NCBI GenBank assembly: GCA_964588795.1
Contig: CAZPQN010000038.1
Location: 1 to 19,355, forward strand
Source: CAZPQN01 sp964588795
Lineage (GTDB): Bacteria; Fidelibacterota; UBA2242
Direction of reading: 5' to 3'
Length of the DNA stretch: 19,355 nt
The notes under the pieces were generated by a model that was not told where the DNA came from, did not search any database, and worked only from the letters and a program-made list of their open reading frames with translations. A program made the position numbers and the translations under genes. Positions 6,800 to 13,924 of this stretch are shown in pieces. Each line of letters starts with the position of its first letter. Position 1 is the stretch's first letter.

Positions 6800-7885
6800 A
6801 TGAGTGAACACGAAAAGTACCTCAAGCGCACTTTCGAATTGGCGGAAAAAGGGCGCGGTTACACGAGTCCGAATCCGGTCGTAGGTGCGGTCATCGTCAG
6901 AGATGGTGCTATTATCTCAGAAGGTTGGCATCAGTTATTTGGTGCGGAACATGCTGAAGTAATGGCTCTCAAGGCCGCAGGTGAACGAGCGCGCTCTGCA
7001 ACCCTGTATGTCAACCTTGAACCCTGTTGTTTTCATGGCAAAACCCCACCTTGTACCGATGCTATCATTGAAGCCGGGATTGCCGAGGTTGTCATTGCCA
7101 CGCTCGACCCTAACCCGCGAGTCAACGGCGCTGGCGTCCAACGTTTGGAGTCAGCAGGGATAAAAGTTGTCCATGGAATCACCGCCGACCAGGCGCGTCA
7201 GCTCAACCGTGGCTTTTTTAAGTTAGTTACCGACAAACGTCCCTGGATGACCCTGAAGTTGGCCTTGACCATTGACGGCTTTATTGCCGATGTCACCGGG
7301 AAAAGCAAATGGATTACCGGCGAACTGTCCCGGAATTTTGTACACCAGCAACGTCAACAACACGATGCAGTTCTGGTTGGCCTGGGGACGCTTTTTAAGG
7401 ATGACCCGACCCTGTTACCGGATGATCATGCAGGGTATATTCCGTACCGAATGGTGATTGATGAAGACCTGCATATCCCGTTCAGGATGAATTTAATTAG
7501 CGATCAGTTTCATACCCGGACGATCGTCCTTACCGGAAGCGGAGCAAACCAGGCAAAAATCCGTGAATTCGCCGCCCGAGGAATAAAGGTTGTCGCAGCC
7601 CCTAAGGATGAATTTGGCTGGATTAATTTGCCGGAATTGTTCCGCATACTCGGCGAAATGGGCGTGACCTCCGTTTATTGCGAAGGCGGCAGTCAGCTCG
7701 CTGGTTCCTTGCTGATGACCAAACTGGTGGACGAAATCCAGTTGTTCATAGCGCCGAAAATATTGGGTGAAGGCCTCAGGGCATTTTCGGGTTTGATGCA
7801 GACACTGGATACTGCTCTCCAGGTGCGGTGGGAAGAAGTAAGGCAGTTAGAATCTGATCTTCTACTACGGGGAAGGCTGAGCTGA
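6800..7885 (+). CDS. ribD: Bifunctional riboflavin biosynthesis deaminase/reductase RibD
   Basis: Encodes 361 residues from the ATG at 6800. It converts diaminohydroxyphosphoribosylaminopyrimidine phosphate to the ribitylaminouracil phosphate by deamination and NADPH-dependent reduction. The deaminase domain (about 1-145) has the zinc site His51-Ala-Glu53 and Pro-Cys76 ... Pro-Pro-Cys85. The reductase domain (about 150-360) carries Thr-Leu-Lys-Leu-Ala-Leu-Thr-Ile-Asp-Gly and Cys-Glu-Gly-Gly-Ser-Gln-Leu. An in-frame ATG at 6773 would add nine residues encoded by the terminator hairpin; it has a purine-rich stretch upstream, but that is the riboswitch P1 strand. The 6800 start matches where the family begins, with only GGGA (6789-6792) as a weak ribosome-binding site. 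The stop overlaps the ribE start (TGATG). Expression is under the FMN riboswitch. Confidence 0.95.
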   Translation: MSEHEKYLKRTFELAEKGRGYTSPNPVVGAVIVRDGAIISEGWHQLFGAEHAEVMALKAAGERARSATLYVNLEPCCFHGKTPPCTDAIIEAGIAEVVIATLDPNPRVNGAGVQRLESAGIKVVHGITADQARQLNRGFFKLVTDKRPWMTLKLALTIDGFIADVTGKSKWITGELSRNFVHQQRQQHDAVLVGLGTLFKDDPTLLPDDHAGYIPYRMVIDEDLHIPFRMNLISDQFHTRTIVLTGSGANQAKIREFAARGIKVVAAPKDEFGWINLPELFRILGEMGVTSVYCEGGSQLAGSLLMTKLVDEIQLFIAPKILGEGLRAFSGLMQTLDTALQVRWEEVRQLESDLLLRGRLS

Positions 7886-8541
7886 TGTTTACCGGACTAA
7901 TTGAAGAGGTCGGTACGATTCAGTCTGTTCGGACTATTTCCGGAGGTAAGGCGCTCCATATTCGGGCGCAGAAAGTGCTCACCGATATGCAATTAGGAGC
8001 CAGCATTGCCGTTGACGGCGTCTGTCTGAGTGTGGTTGAAAAAGATCCGCGGGGATTTGTCGTTCAGGCTGTTCGGGAAACACTTGAGCGCACGACTATT
8101 GATAACTTTCGGCAAGGAACGCGGGTAAATTTGGAGCGTGCGGTGCTGGCAGGTGAGCGTCTCGGCGGCCATATCGTTCAGGGACATGTGGATGGTACGG
8201 GGCGAATCACAGAAATCAAACCGGTAGGTGAAGGTATCGAGCTTAGACTGACACTGCCCGGAGAAATGCTCCGTTATTGCGTGGAAAAAGGTGCAATTGC
8301 GGTCAATGGCGTCAGTTTAACGGTCGCTCGCATGAGTGAAACTTCGGTGACAATAGCCTTAATACCCTTGACCTTGCGTGAGACCAATCTTGGTCAGAAA
8401 AGAGTCGGCGACGAGGTTAATGTCGAAGTTGACATCTTGGCCAAATATGCCGCACAGTATTCATCCGCCGACCACCAATCCGGACTCTCTTTGAGTAAAA
8501 TAACCCGATGGGGTTTTAATCGATCCAAGGATTACCAATGA
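7885..8541 (+). CDS. ribE: Riboflavin synthase (alpha subunit)
   Basis: Encodes 218 residues. It dismutates two molecules of dimethylribityllumazine into riboflavin and a pyrimidine. Two tandem lumazine-binding barrels are visible. The first begins Met-Phe-Thr-Gly-Leu-Ile-Glu-Glu-Val-Gly and has Asp-Gly-Val-Cys-Leu-Ser-Val. The second begins after Gly-Gly-His-Ile-Val-Gln-Gly-His-Val-Asp-Gly and has Val-Asn-Gly-Val-Ser-Leu-Thr-Val. The conserved N-terminal MFTGL confirms the start. The ATG shares one base with the ribD stop and the end overlaps ribBA by four bases (ATGA), so the operon is translationally coupled. The C-terminal tail of about 20 residues after the second barrel is variable in the family. 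Confidence 0.96.
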   Translation: MFTGLIEEVGTIQSVRTISGGKALHIRAQKVLTDMQLGASIAVDGVCLSVVEKDPRGFVVQAVRETLERTTIDNFRQGTRVNLERAVLAGERLGGHIVQGHVDGTGRITEIKPVGEGIELRLTLPGEMLRYCVEKGAIAVNGVSLTVARMSETSVTIALIPLTLRETNLGQKRVGDEVNVEVDILAKYAAQYSSADHQSGLSLSKITRWGFNRSKDYQ

Positions 8542-9761
8542 AATTTGAAAGAATACGGAATGCGATTGAAGATATTCGACGCGGTCGTTTTGTAATCGTT
8601 GTTGATGACGAGAAACGCGAAAACGAAGGCGATTTTATCATGGCGGCGGAAAAGGTGACTCCGGAAGCGGTCAACTTTTTAGCCAAATATGCCCGGGGTC
8701 TGTTATGCGTCGGTCTGACGGAAGAGCGAGCGCGGCAACTGGAATTGAATCTGATGGTTCAGGAAAACACAGCACTGCATAATACACGCTTCACCGTTAG
8801 TGTTGATTTGCGGCAGGGCACCACCACGGGCATTTCGGCCTACGACCGTGCCGCCACGATCAGAGCCCTGACTGATCCGAACAGCCGCGCGGAGCAGTTT
8901 GGTCGTCCCGGCCACATTTTCCCCATTATTGCCCGACCGGGCGGGGTTTTGCGGCGGGCGGGACATACAGAAGCGTCCGTGGATTTGGCTCTGCTGGCGG
9001 GACTTCAACCGGTCAGCGTCATGTGTGAGATCATGGATGAAAATGGTTCCATGGCCCACGGTGAAGCGCTGGAGCGTATCGCGGCGGAACATGACGTCAA
9101 GATCATTACCGTGGCTGAAATTATCGAATATCGCCGTCGGATGGAGCGCTATGTAGAACGGGTGAGCGAAGCGGAGCTCCCCACCATTTTTGGGAATTTC
9201 CGCATCATCATCTACGTTGATAAGCTGACCGACAAGGAACATGTCGCGCTGGTAATGGGCAAAATTACCCCCGAAAAACCAGTACTGGTGAGAGTCCACT
9301 CGGAATGCCTGACGGGTGACGTATTTGCCTCTATGCGGTGCGATTGCGGTGATCAGTTGCATAAAGCCCTGCAAATTATCCAGAAGCAGGGGCAGGGCGT
9401 CGTCTTGTACCTGCGACAAGAAGGTCGCGGAATAGGTTTAAAGCACAAAATTTCCGCTTACAATCTCCAGGATAAAGGTTTGGATACCGTTGAGGCCAAT
9501 CTGAAATTGGGATTTTCCGCCGACTTGCGTGATTATGGGATGGGTGCACAGATATTGACGGATTTAGGTGTAAAGAAAATGTGCCTGCTGACCAATAATC
9601 CGAAAAAAGTGGTGGGTCTGGAAGGCTATAACTTGGAAATCGTTGAACGCGTCCCGATTGAAATCGCCCCCAATCCGGTCAATGAAAAATATCTGCAAAC
9701 CAAACGCGATAAATTGGGCCATCTGATATTAAAACAAGATAACAAAAAGGTGAAGAAATGA
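8538..9761 (+). CDS. ribBA: Bifunctional 3,4-dihydroxy-2-butanone-4-phosphate synthase / GTP cyclohydrolase II
   Basis: Encodes 407 residues and starts both branches of riboflavin synthesis. The N-terminal domain (about 1-200) makes dihydroxybutanone phosphate from ribulose 5-phosphate; its acidic site Asp-Glu-Lys-Arg-Glu-Asn-Glu-Gly-Asp is at 24-32 and Arg-Pro-Gly-His-Ile-Phe-Pro with Gly-His-Thr-Glu-Ala at about 123-145. The C-terminal domain (about 208-400) is GTP cyclohydrolase II, with zinc ligands Cys257, Cys268 and Cys270, the Leu-Arg-Gln-Glu-Gly-Arg-Gly-Ile-Gly-Leu motif near 292-301, and Leu-Thr-Asn-Asn-Pro-Lys-Lys near 351-357. Both catalytic sets look intact, unlike lineages in which one RibBA domain has decayed. 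Overlaps ribE and ribH by four bases each. Confidence 0.97.
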   Translation: MKFERIRNAIEDIRRGRFVIVVDDEKRENEGDFIMAAEKVTPEAVNFLAKYARGLLCVGLTEERARQLELNLMVQENTALHNTRFTVSVDLRQGTTTGISAYDRAATIRALTDPNSRAEQFGRPGHIFPIIARPGGVLRRAGHTEASVDLALLAGLQPVSVMCEIMDENGSMAHGEALERIAAEHDVKIITVAEIIEYRRRMERYVERVSEAELPTIFGNFRIIIYVDKLTDKEHVALVMGKITPEKPVLVRVHSECLTGDVFASMRCDCGDQLHKALQIIQKQGQGVVLYLRQEGRGIGLKHKISAYNLQDKGLDTVEANLKLGFSADLRDYGMGAQILTDLGVKKMCLLTNNPKKVVGLEGYNLEIVERVPIEIAPNPVNEKYLQTKRDKLGHLILKQDNKKVKK

Positions 9762-10237
9762 TTAACGTTCACAGCGGCGTGCTTTCCGCCGAAAAAATGA
9801 AAGTCGGAATTGTTGCCAGCCGATTCAACGATCTGATTACCAAGGAGTTACTCGACGGCGCCGTAGACTGTTTAAAACGGCACGGCGTTGAGGAAAGTGA
9901 CATCCACGTCTATTGGGTGCCGGGGGCTCTGGAAATACCGCGTTTGGCGCGGGAAGCGGCGGCCACCGGTAATTTCGATGGCATCATATGTTTGGGTGCT
10001 GTGATCCGCGGCGCCACGCCGCACTTTGACGTCGTCGCTGCCGAATCTTCCAAAGGCATTGCTAAACTTGCGCTCGAATCAGAAGTTCCGGTGATCTTTG
10101 GCATTCTCACTACGGAATCGATCGAACAGGCATTTGAACGGGCCGGAACCAAAGCCGGCAACAAAGGTTGGGATGCGGCGTTGAACCTGATTGAAATGGT
10201 AAATCTGATTCGTTCCATGAAGCTTTCCAGTAAATAA
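9758..10237 (+). CDS. ribH: 6,7-dimethyl-8-ribityllumazine synthase (riboflavin synthase beta subunit)
   Basis: Encodes 159 residues, the family's normal length. It condenses ribitylaminouracil with dihydroxybutanone phosphate, usually in a large hollow assembly. Substrate-binding motifs are clear: Ser-Arg-Phe-Asn at 21-24, Pro-Gly-Ala-Leu-Glu-Ile-Pro at 55-61, Gly-Ala-Val-Ile-Arg-Gly-Ala-Thr-Pro-His-Phe-Asp at 80-91 with catalytic His89, Phe-Gly-Ile-Leu-Thr-Thr-Glu near 114-120, and Glu-Arg-Ala-Gly with Gly-Asn-Lys-Gly near 127-137. The ATG overlaps the ribBA stop and follows an AAAGGTG ribosome-binding site. It completes the rib set; the next gene begins 3 bases after its stop. Confidence 0.97.
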   Translation: MINVHSGVLSAEKMKVGIVASRFNDLITKELLDGAVDCLKRHGVEESDIHVYWVPGALEIPRLAREAAATGNFDGIICLGAVIRGATPHFDVVAAESSKGIAKLALESEVPVIFGILTTESIEQAFERAGTKAGNKGWDAALNLIEMVNLIRSMKLSSK

Positions 10238-10240
10238 CGC

Positions 10241-12598
10241 ATGTCCCTTAAGCCAATTCTGTTTGTCATTCTGCCATTCGGTTTGTTGGCGCAGAATATC
10301 GTCGGCGAGTGGGATAGCTATACCTCGACGCTGACGGTGAGGGACATTGAAGTTCTGGGCTATGACATATATTGTGCCACAGCAGGCGGATTGCTGGAGT
10401 ATAAGTTGACTACCGGTGAATTTCTGACCTACAAGGTTAAGGATGGGCTGTCTTCGGTCGATATACGTTGTCTATCGCGTGATCATTTGGGGCGTCTCTG
10501 GTTAGGAGCGAATGCTCCCGTCGGTGAAATTGATATTTGGGACCCTGCACTAAACAAGGTCGTACGCCATTTCGGGAAGAACTTTTTTGGCGAAGCCCTT
10601 ACCACTATCAGTGATATTACCATTATGGGTAATAAGGCGTATGCGGCTTATCAGCAAAATATGGATTGGGGCATTCTTTATTTTAAACTGACCGACGGCG
10701 ATTTCGAGTATCAGGATTTTTACCCCAATTTCCCGATGGAATTCAGCCAGATCAACCGTCTGGCGCTGGTTCGTGACACGCTGTGGGTTTTGACCAGTAG
10801 CGGAGTGCTGTTTGCGGATATCACGCAAACCAATTTAAAAGATGTCAACGCTTGGCGAAACGTGACTTTTAACACCGCGGCCGATTTTACCGATTTGATT
10901 GATTTCAATGGAATTGTTGTCGCCGGTGGAGATGACCTGTATCGCATCCGGGGCACTGTCGCTTCCCTCTGGCAGGAAAATCTCGGGGGCTCAATCCGCG
11001 CTATCGTGCAGGATAGCTATCAACAATTAATCGCCGGTACTAATCAGGGAGTGTATCGCCTGGGAAATAATCAGATTTGGTCCAGGTTGACTAACGCGGC
11101 AGTGATATGTTTAAATGCCGAATATGGCTTAATAGGTGGCACCGAATATACGGGCATTTGGTTTGACGATGGAACCGGTGGACTATGTGAGATTCCCAAT
11201 ACGCTACTCGATAATATCTATACCGCGCTGTATGTAGAAGATGATGGGAAACTGGTAGCCGCAACCAACCGTGGCATCAGTTTCCAGACAGATCAGGGCT
11301 GGTACAATGTGAAGAAGGAATATTCCGGTGTTAAAATCAGTGAGCACGCGGACGATAACTGGAAGCATTTCGTCTGCGATACGATTGCATATTCTCTGAC
11401 GGGTCGTTCGTACTCTCTCGTGAAGCGTAATGACGGTGAATATTTCGTATCGTTATTTGGCGCTTATTTATGGGGCGAGCGGGGAGGTGGACTGCTCCGG
11501 TTCAGTCCCACGGAACTCGCCAGCTACATCGTGTACGATACAGTTGGTGGAAAACTGGCTGGTTCCGCCGGACATGGTGGGGCTGACGATTTCCTCGCGG
11601 TTGGGATGTTAGCGCTGGACGACCAGCAGAATCTATGGATTGCCAATCAGTTTGCGCAGAATGACAGTGTCGTGGCGCTATTGACGCCCGGCGACCGCTG
11701 GTATCATTTTGGCAAATCGGAATCGAACGATTATTTGAGTTATTTGATAACCTCGATTGCTTTCGATCAAAAGGGGCGGGTCTGGTTTGGTGCCGAAGCG
11801 AATCAAGGTTCCACGCCTTCCAATGGTGGCATCGCGGTTCTGGATTATAACGGAACGCTCGCTGAAAAAAGCGACGATAAATGGTATTGGGTCAGCACGA
11901 CTGATGGATTGGCCCATAATTCAGTATATGCGCTCGCTTTTGACCAAGAAGACAACCTTTGGATCATGACCGCCGGTGGCATTCAGCGGGCGGTAGTCGC
12001 GGCGGATTTTTCCAACCGCCGGTTGGCCAGTATTGACTCACCGTTGCTGACTAATATTGCTTTTTCCAAAGAATGCCGCATCAAGGTCGATGGGATGAAC
12101 AATAAATGGATTACGACTGTTGAAGCGGGAGTAAAAGTCTATACCTACAATGGTGTCTGGTTAAATGACGTCGAGGGATTCACGACGGATAATTCCGGGA
12201 TTTTAAGTAACTCGGTACAGGATGTGGCATTTTATCCGCCGGATGGACGAGTGTTTTTTGCGACAACCAAAGGCATTTCGGTCTATAGGTCACCATTTGC
12301 CTATTATGGGGAAAAATATCGCTCGCCCCGGCTTTTTCCCCAACCTTTTAAAATTCCAGCTTCCCGTCCCCTGGTAATTGATGGATTACTCCAGAATTCT
12401 CAGGTCAAAATCATGTTGCTCGATGGAACTTTCATCCGTCACCTTACCGCCGCCAATGGAGGTGTCGTTGGACAGCAAGCCCTCTGGGATGGTCGGGACC
12501 AGCAGGGCAACCTGGTCAGTAGTGGAATTTACATTTTTCTTGCGTATACCAAAGAGGGCGACAGTACCAAGGGAAAAATCGCAGTACTGCGGCGCTGA
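10241..12598 (+). CDS. Secreted beta-propeller protein with T9SS-style C-terminal domain, PorZ-like
   Basis: Encodes 785 residues. Residues 1-18 look like a signal peptide ending Leu-Leu-Ala-Gln. The mature protein opens with a Gly-Glu-Trp-Asp-Ser-Tyr motif and many propeller blades of the two-component-regulator type, for example Asp-Gly-Leu-Ser-Ser ... Gly-Arg-Leu-Trp-Leu-Gly-Ala, Asn-Leu-Trp-Ile-Ala-Asn, Gly-Arg-Val-Trp-Phe-Gly-Ala and Asn-Leu-Trp-Ile-Met. About 80 C-terminal residues form an Ig-like FlgD/Por-sorting type domain, with Pro-Gln-Pro-Phe, Trp-Asp-Gly-Arg-Asp, Ser-Gly-Ile-Tyr-Ile-Phe and a final Lys-Ile-Ala-Val-Leu-Arg-Arg. Architecture and length match PorZ, the propeller subunit of the T9SS attachment complex in Bacteroidota, but many FCB surface proteins share these parts. 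It starts 3 bases after ribH without a strong ribosome-binding site and is probably in the same transcript. Confidence 0.75.
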   Translation: MSLKPILFVILPFGLLAQNIVGEWDSYTSTLTVRDIEVLGYDIYCATAGGLLEYKLTTGEFLTYKVKDGLSSVDIRCLSRDHLGRLWLGANAPVGEIDIWDPALNKVVRHFGKNFFGEALTTISDITIMGNKAYAAYQQNMDWGILYFKLTDGDFEYQDFYPNFPMEFSQINRLALVRDTLWVLTSSGVLFADITQTNLKDVNAWRNVTFNTAADFTDLIDFNGIVVAGGDDLYRIRGTVASLWQENLGGSIRAIVQDSYQQLIAGTNQGVYRLGNNQIWSRLTNAAVICLNAEYGLIGGTEYTGIWFDDGTGGLCEIPNTLLDNIYTALYVEDDGKLVAATNRGISFQTDQGWYNVKKEYSGVKISEHADDNWKHFVCDTIAYSLTGRSYSLVKRNDGEYFVSLFGAYLWGERGGGLLRFSPTELASYIVYDTVGGKLAGSAGHGGADDFLAVGMLALDDQQNLWIANQFAQNDSVVALLTPGDRWYHFGKSESNDYLSYLITSIAFDQKGRVWFGAEANQGSTPSNGGIAVLDYNGTLAEKSDDKWYWVSTTDGLAHNSVYALAFDQEDNLWIMTAGGIQRAVVAADFSNRRLASIDSPLLTNIAFSKECRIKVDGMNNKWITTVEAGVKVYTYNGVWLNDVEGFTTDNSGILSNSVQDVAFYPPDGRVFFATTKGISVYRSPFAYYGEKYRSPRLFPQPFKIPASRPLVIDGLLQNSQVKIMLLDGTFIRHLTAANGGVVGQQALWDGRDQQGNLVSSGIYIFLAYTKEGDSTKGKIAVLRR

Positions 12599-12610
12599 TT
12601 CTTAGTCGCC
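12591..12610 (+). terminator. Imperfect hairpin at the end of the propeller gene; weak terminator candidate
   Basis: GGCG-CTGA (12591-12598) can pair with TTAG (12602-12605) and CGCC (12607-12610), with one bulged T and one G-T pair, around a three-base loop that overlaps the stop codon. No T-run follows, so it could terminate only weakly or stabilise the mRNA end. It sits at the start of the 162-base gap before the sigma-factor gene; the rest of that gap holds the sigma promoter and otherwise nothing I recognise. Confidence 0.2.
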
Positions 12611-12702
12611 GATGTAACCAATTTACCACCCGGTATCTAATTTTTATGAGCAGATGCTGGGTCAGTACATGGTAAATTCTTTACAGAATACGACAATAGA
12701 TA

Positions 12703-12733
12703 TTGAAAAATATTAAAAAAAATCGTATTTTTG
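12703..12733 (+). promoter_or_regulatory. Bacteroidota-type promoter for the sigma-factor gene
   Basis: TTG at 12703-12705 and TATTTTTG at 12726-12733 are separated by 20 bases. This matches the Bacteroidota primary-sigma consensus (TTG at -33, TAnnTTTG at -7, about 19-21 bases between), with the spacer unusually A/T-rich. The start codon lies 28 bases after the -7 box, giving a short leader with AAGG at 12748-12751 as ribosome-binding site. Confidence 0.6.
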
Positions 12734-12760
12734 CAGGCTTTTAAATGAAGGTAATGGCAA

Positions 12761-13618
12761 ATGTCGAAAAAAGACAGAAAAGTTGGTAGTGATTCCAATC
12801 GCGCCTTAAGTAAATACTTGGAGGAAATCGGCAAATTCGAGCCGCTAACTCCCGACGAGGAAATCGAGCTGGCGCAGCGTCTCCGGAAAGGCGACCGCGA
12901 AGCACTAAAGAAATTGACCGAATCCAATCTGCGGTTTGTGGTCAGCGTAGCCAAGGATTATCAGGGACAGGGCTTGCCGTTGACCGACCTGATCAATGAG
13001 GGGAATTTAGGTTTGATCAAAGCCGCCGAGCGCTTTGACGAAACCCGTGGTTTTAAATTCATTTCCTATGCCGTCTGGTGGATCCGGCAATCAATTTTAC
13101 AAGCCCTGGCAGAACACTCGCGGATCGTACGCCTGCCTCTGAACAGGGTGGGTACCATCAGTAAAATCACCAAAGAAGCTGAAGTTTTGGAACAACAGTA
13201 CGAGCGGGCGCCTTTGCAGGATGAGATTGCGGCGGGACTGGAAATGGAAGCCGAGGAAGTGTCCGACGCCATTCGCATTTCGCGAAAGCATCAGTCGCTG
13301 AATGATCCCTTTCGCGACGGAGAATCGAACGCTTTAATTGATGTAATCGAAGACGATATGCAGATCCCCCCGGATCATATTCTGATGGACGAATCCTTAA
13401 AACAGGAAATCCGGGCGGCACTTTTTACCCTTAAAAAACGCGAACGCGACGTGATTAAAATGTACTTCGGCATTGACCGTGAGTACGCTTTGACCCTGAA
13501 TGAAATTGGCGAGGAATTCAGTTTGACCCGGGAAAGGGTGCGTCAGATTAAGGAAAATGCCATTCGCCGGCTTAGTCACAAATCCCGCAGTAAGAATCTC
13601 AAAGCCTATTTAGGATAA
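12761..13618 (+). CDS. rpoD: Primary RNA polymerase sigma factor, short RpoD/SigA type
   Basis: Encodes 285 residues. It directs RNA polymerase to housekeeping promoters. Region 1.2 begins near residue 15 (Leu-Ser-Lys-Tyr-Leu-Glu-Glu-Ile-Gly). Region 2 runs from about 55 to 125, with Asn-Leu-Arg-Phe-Val, Asp-Leu-Ile-Asn-Glu-Gly-Asn-Leu-Gly-Leu and the promoter-melting Phe-Ile-Ser-Tyr-Ala-Val-Trp-Trp-Ile-Arg-Gln. Region 3 follows at about 125-205. Region 4.2 (about 240-273) has the helix-turn-helix Leu-Asn-Glu-Ile-Gly-Glu-Glu-Phe ... Thr-Arg-Glu-Arg-Val-Arg-Gln-Ile. The large N-terminal region 1.1 and the non-conserved insert of proteobacterial RpoD are absent, as in Bacteroidota primary sigma factors of about 285-290 residues. 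A group 2 alternative sigma is possible but less likely. rpsU follows 18 bases downstream. Confidence 0.93.
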   Translation: MSKKDRKVGSDSNRALSKYLEEIGKFEPLTPDEEIELAQRLRKGDREALKKLTESNLRFVVSVAKDYQGQGLPLTDLINEGNLGLIKAAERFDETRGFKFISYAVWWIRQSILQALAEHSRIVRLPLNRVGTISKITKEAEVLEQQYERAPLQDEIAAGLEMEAEEVSDAIRISRKHQSLNDPFRDGESNALIDVIEDDMQIPPDHILMDESLKQEIRAALFTLKKRERDVIKMYFGIDREYALTLNEIGEEFSLTRERVRQIKENAIRRLSHKSRSKNLKAYLG

Positions 13619-13636
13619 ATGAAAGGTATTAATTGA

Positions 13637-13837
13637 ATGGTTGAAGTTACCCTGTACGACAACGAACCGCTCGAAAAAGCTCTGCGACGCTTCAAGAAAA
13701 AATTTGAAAAAGCCGGCATTCTGAATGATGTCAAGAAGCGTACTTATTACGAGAAACCGAGCGTAGCGAAGCGAACCCGACGCGCCAAAGCAGTCAAACG
13801 TCTGCACCGGACTTCCTTCAAAGCCGCTGTCGTCTGA
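13637..13837 (+). CDS. rpsU: 30S ribosomal protein S21
   Basis: Encodes 66 residues, rich in Lys and Arg. S21 binds the small ribosomal subunit near the anti-Shine-Dalgarno end of 16S rRNA and helps translation initiation. The conserved pattern is present: a short N-terminal strand, then Glu-Pro-Leu-Glu-Lys-Ala-Leu-Arg-Arg-Phe-Lys-Lys, then Lys-Lys-Arg-Thr-Tyr-Tyr-Glu-Lys-Pro-Ser followed by a basic tail. The ATG is preceded by AAAGG (13622-13626). It lies 18 bases after the sigma gene and is likely co-transcribed with it. In E. coli rpsU and rpoD flank dnaG; here they are adjacent in reverse order with no dnaG. Confidence 0.96.
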   Translation: MVEVTLYDNEPLEKALRRFKKKFEKAGILNDVKKRTYYEKPSVAKRTRRAKAVKRLHRTSFKAAVV

Positions 13838-13848
13838 TCGCGATCAGA
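13833..13848 (+). terminator. Palindrome at the end of rpsU; terminator candidate
   Basis: TCTGATCGCGATCAGA is a perfect 16-base palindrome overlapping the rpsU stop codon. As RNA it can form a 6-bp stem with a CGCG loop, followed by ATTTTC, a short T-rich tail. It probably marks the end of the rpoD-rpsU transcript. The remaining 76 bases before the ABC-F gene show nothing I recognise. Confidence 0.4.
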
Positions 13849-13924
13849 ATTTTCATCTCGTCACCCAGTCTTAGTCCCCGGTCTCGATTAAGGTCTTCAA
13901 CCGTTTAAATAAGCGTTCACATTC

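Noticed and set aside
8703..9419. Open frame of 238 codons on the minus strand opposite ribBA
   Set aside because: RibBA is certain in the other strand with both catalytic sites; the antisense translation is low-complexity and has no recognisable motif.
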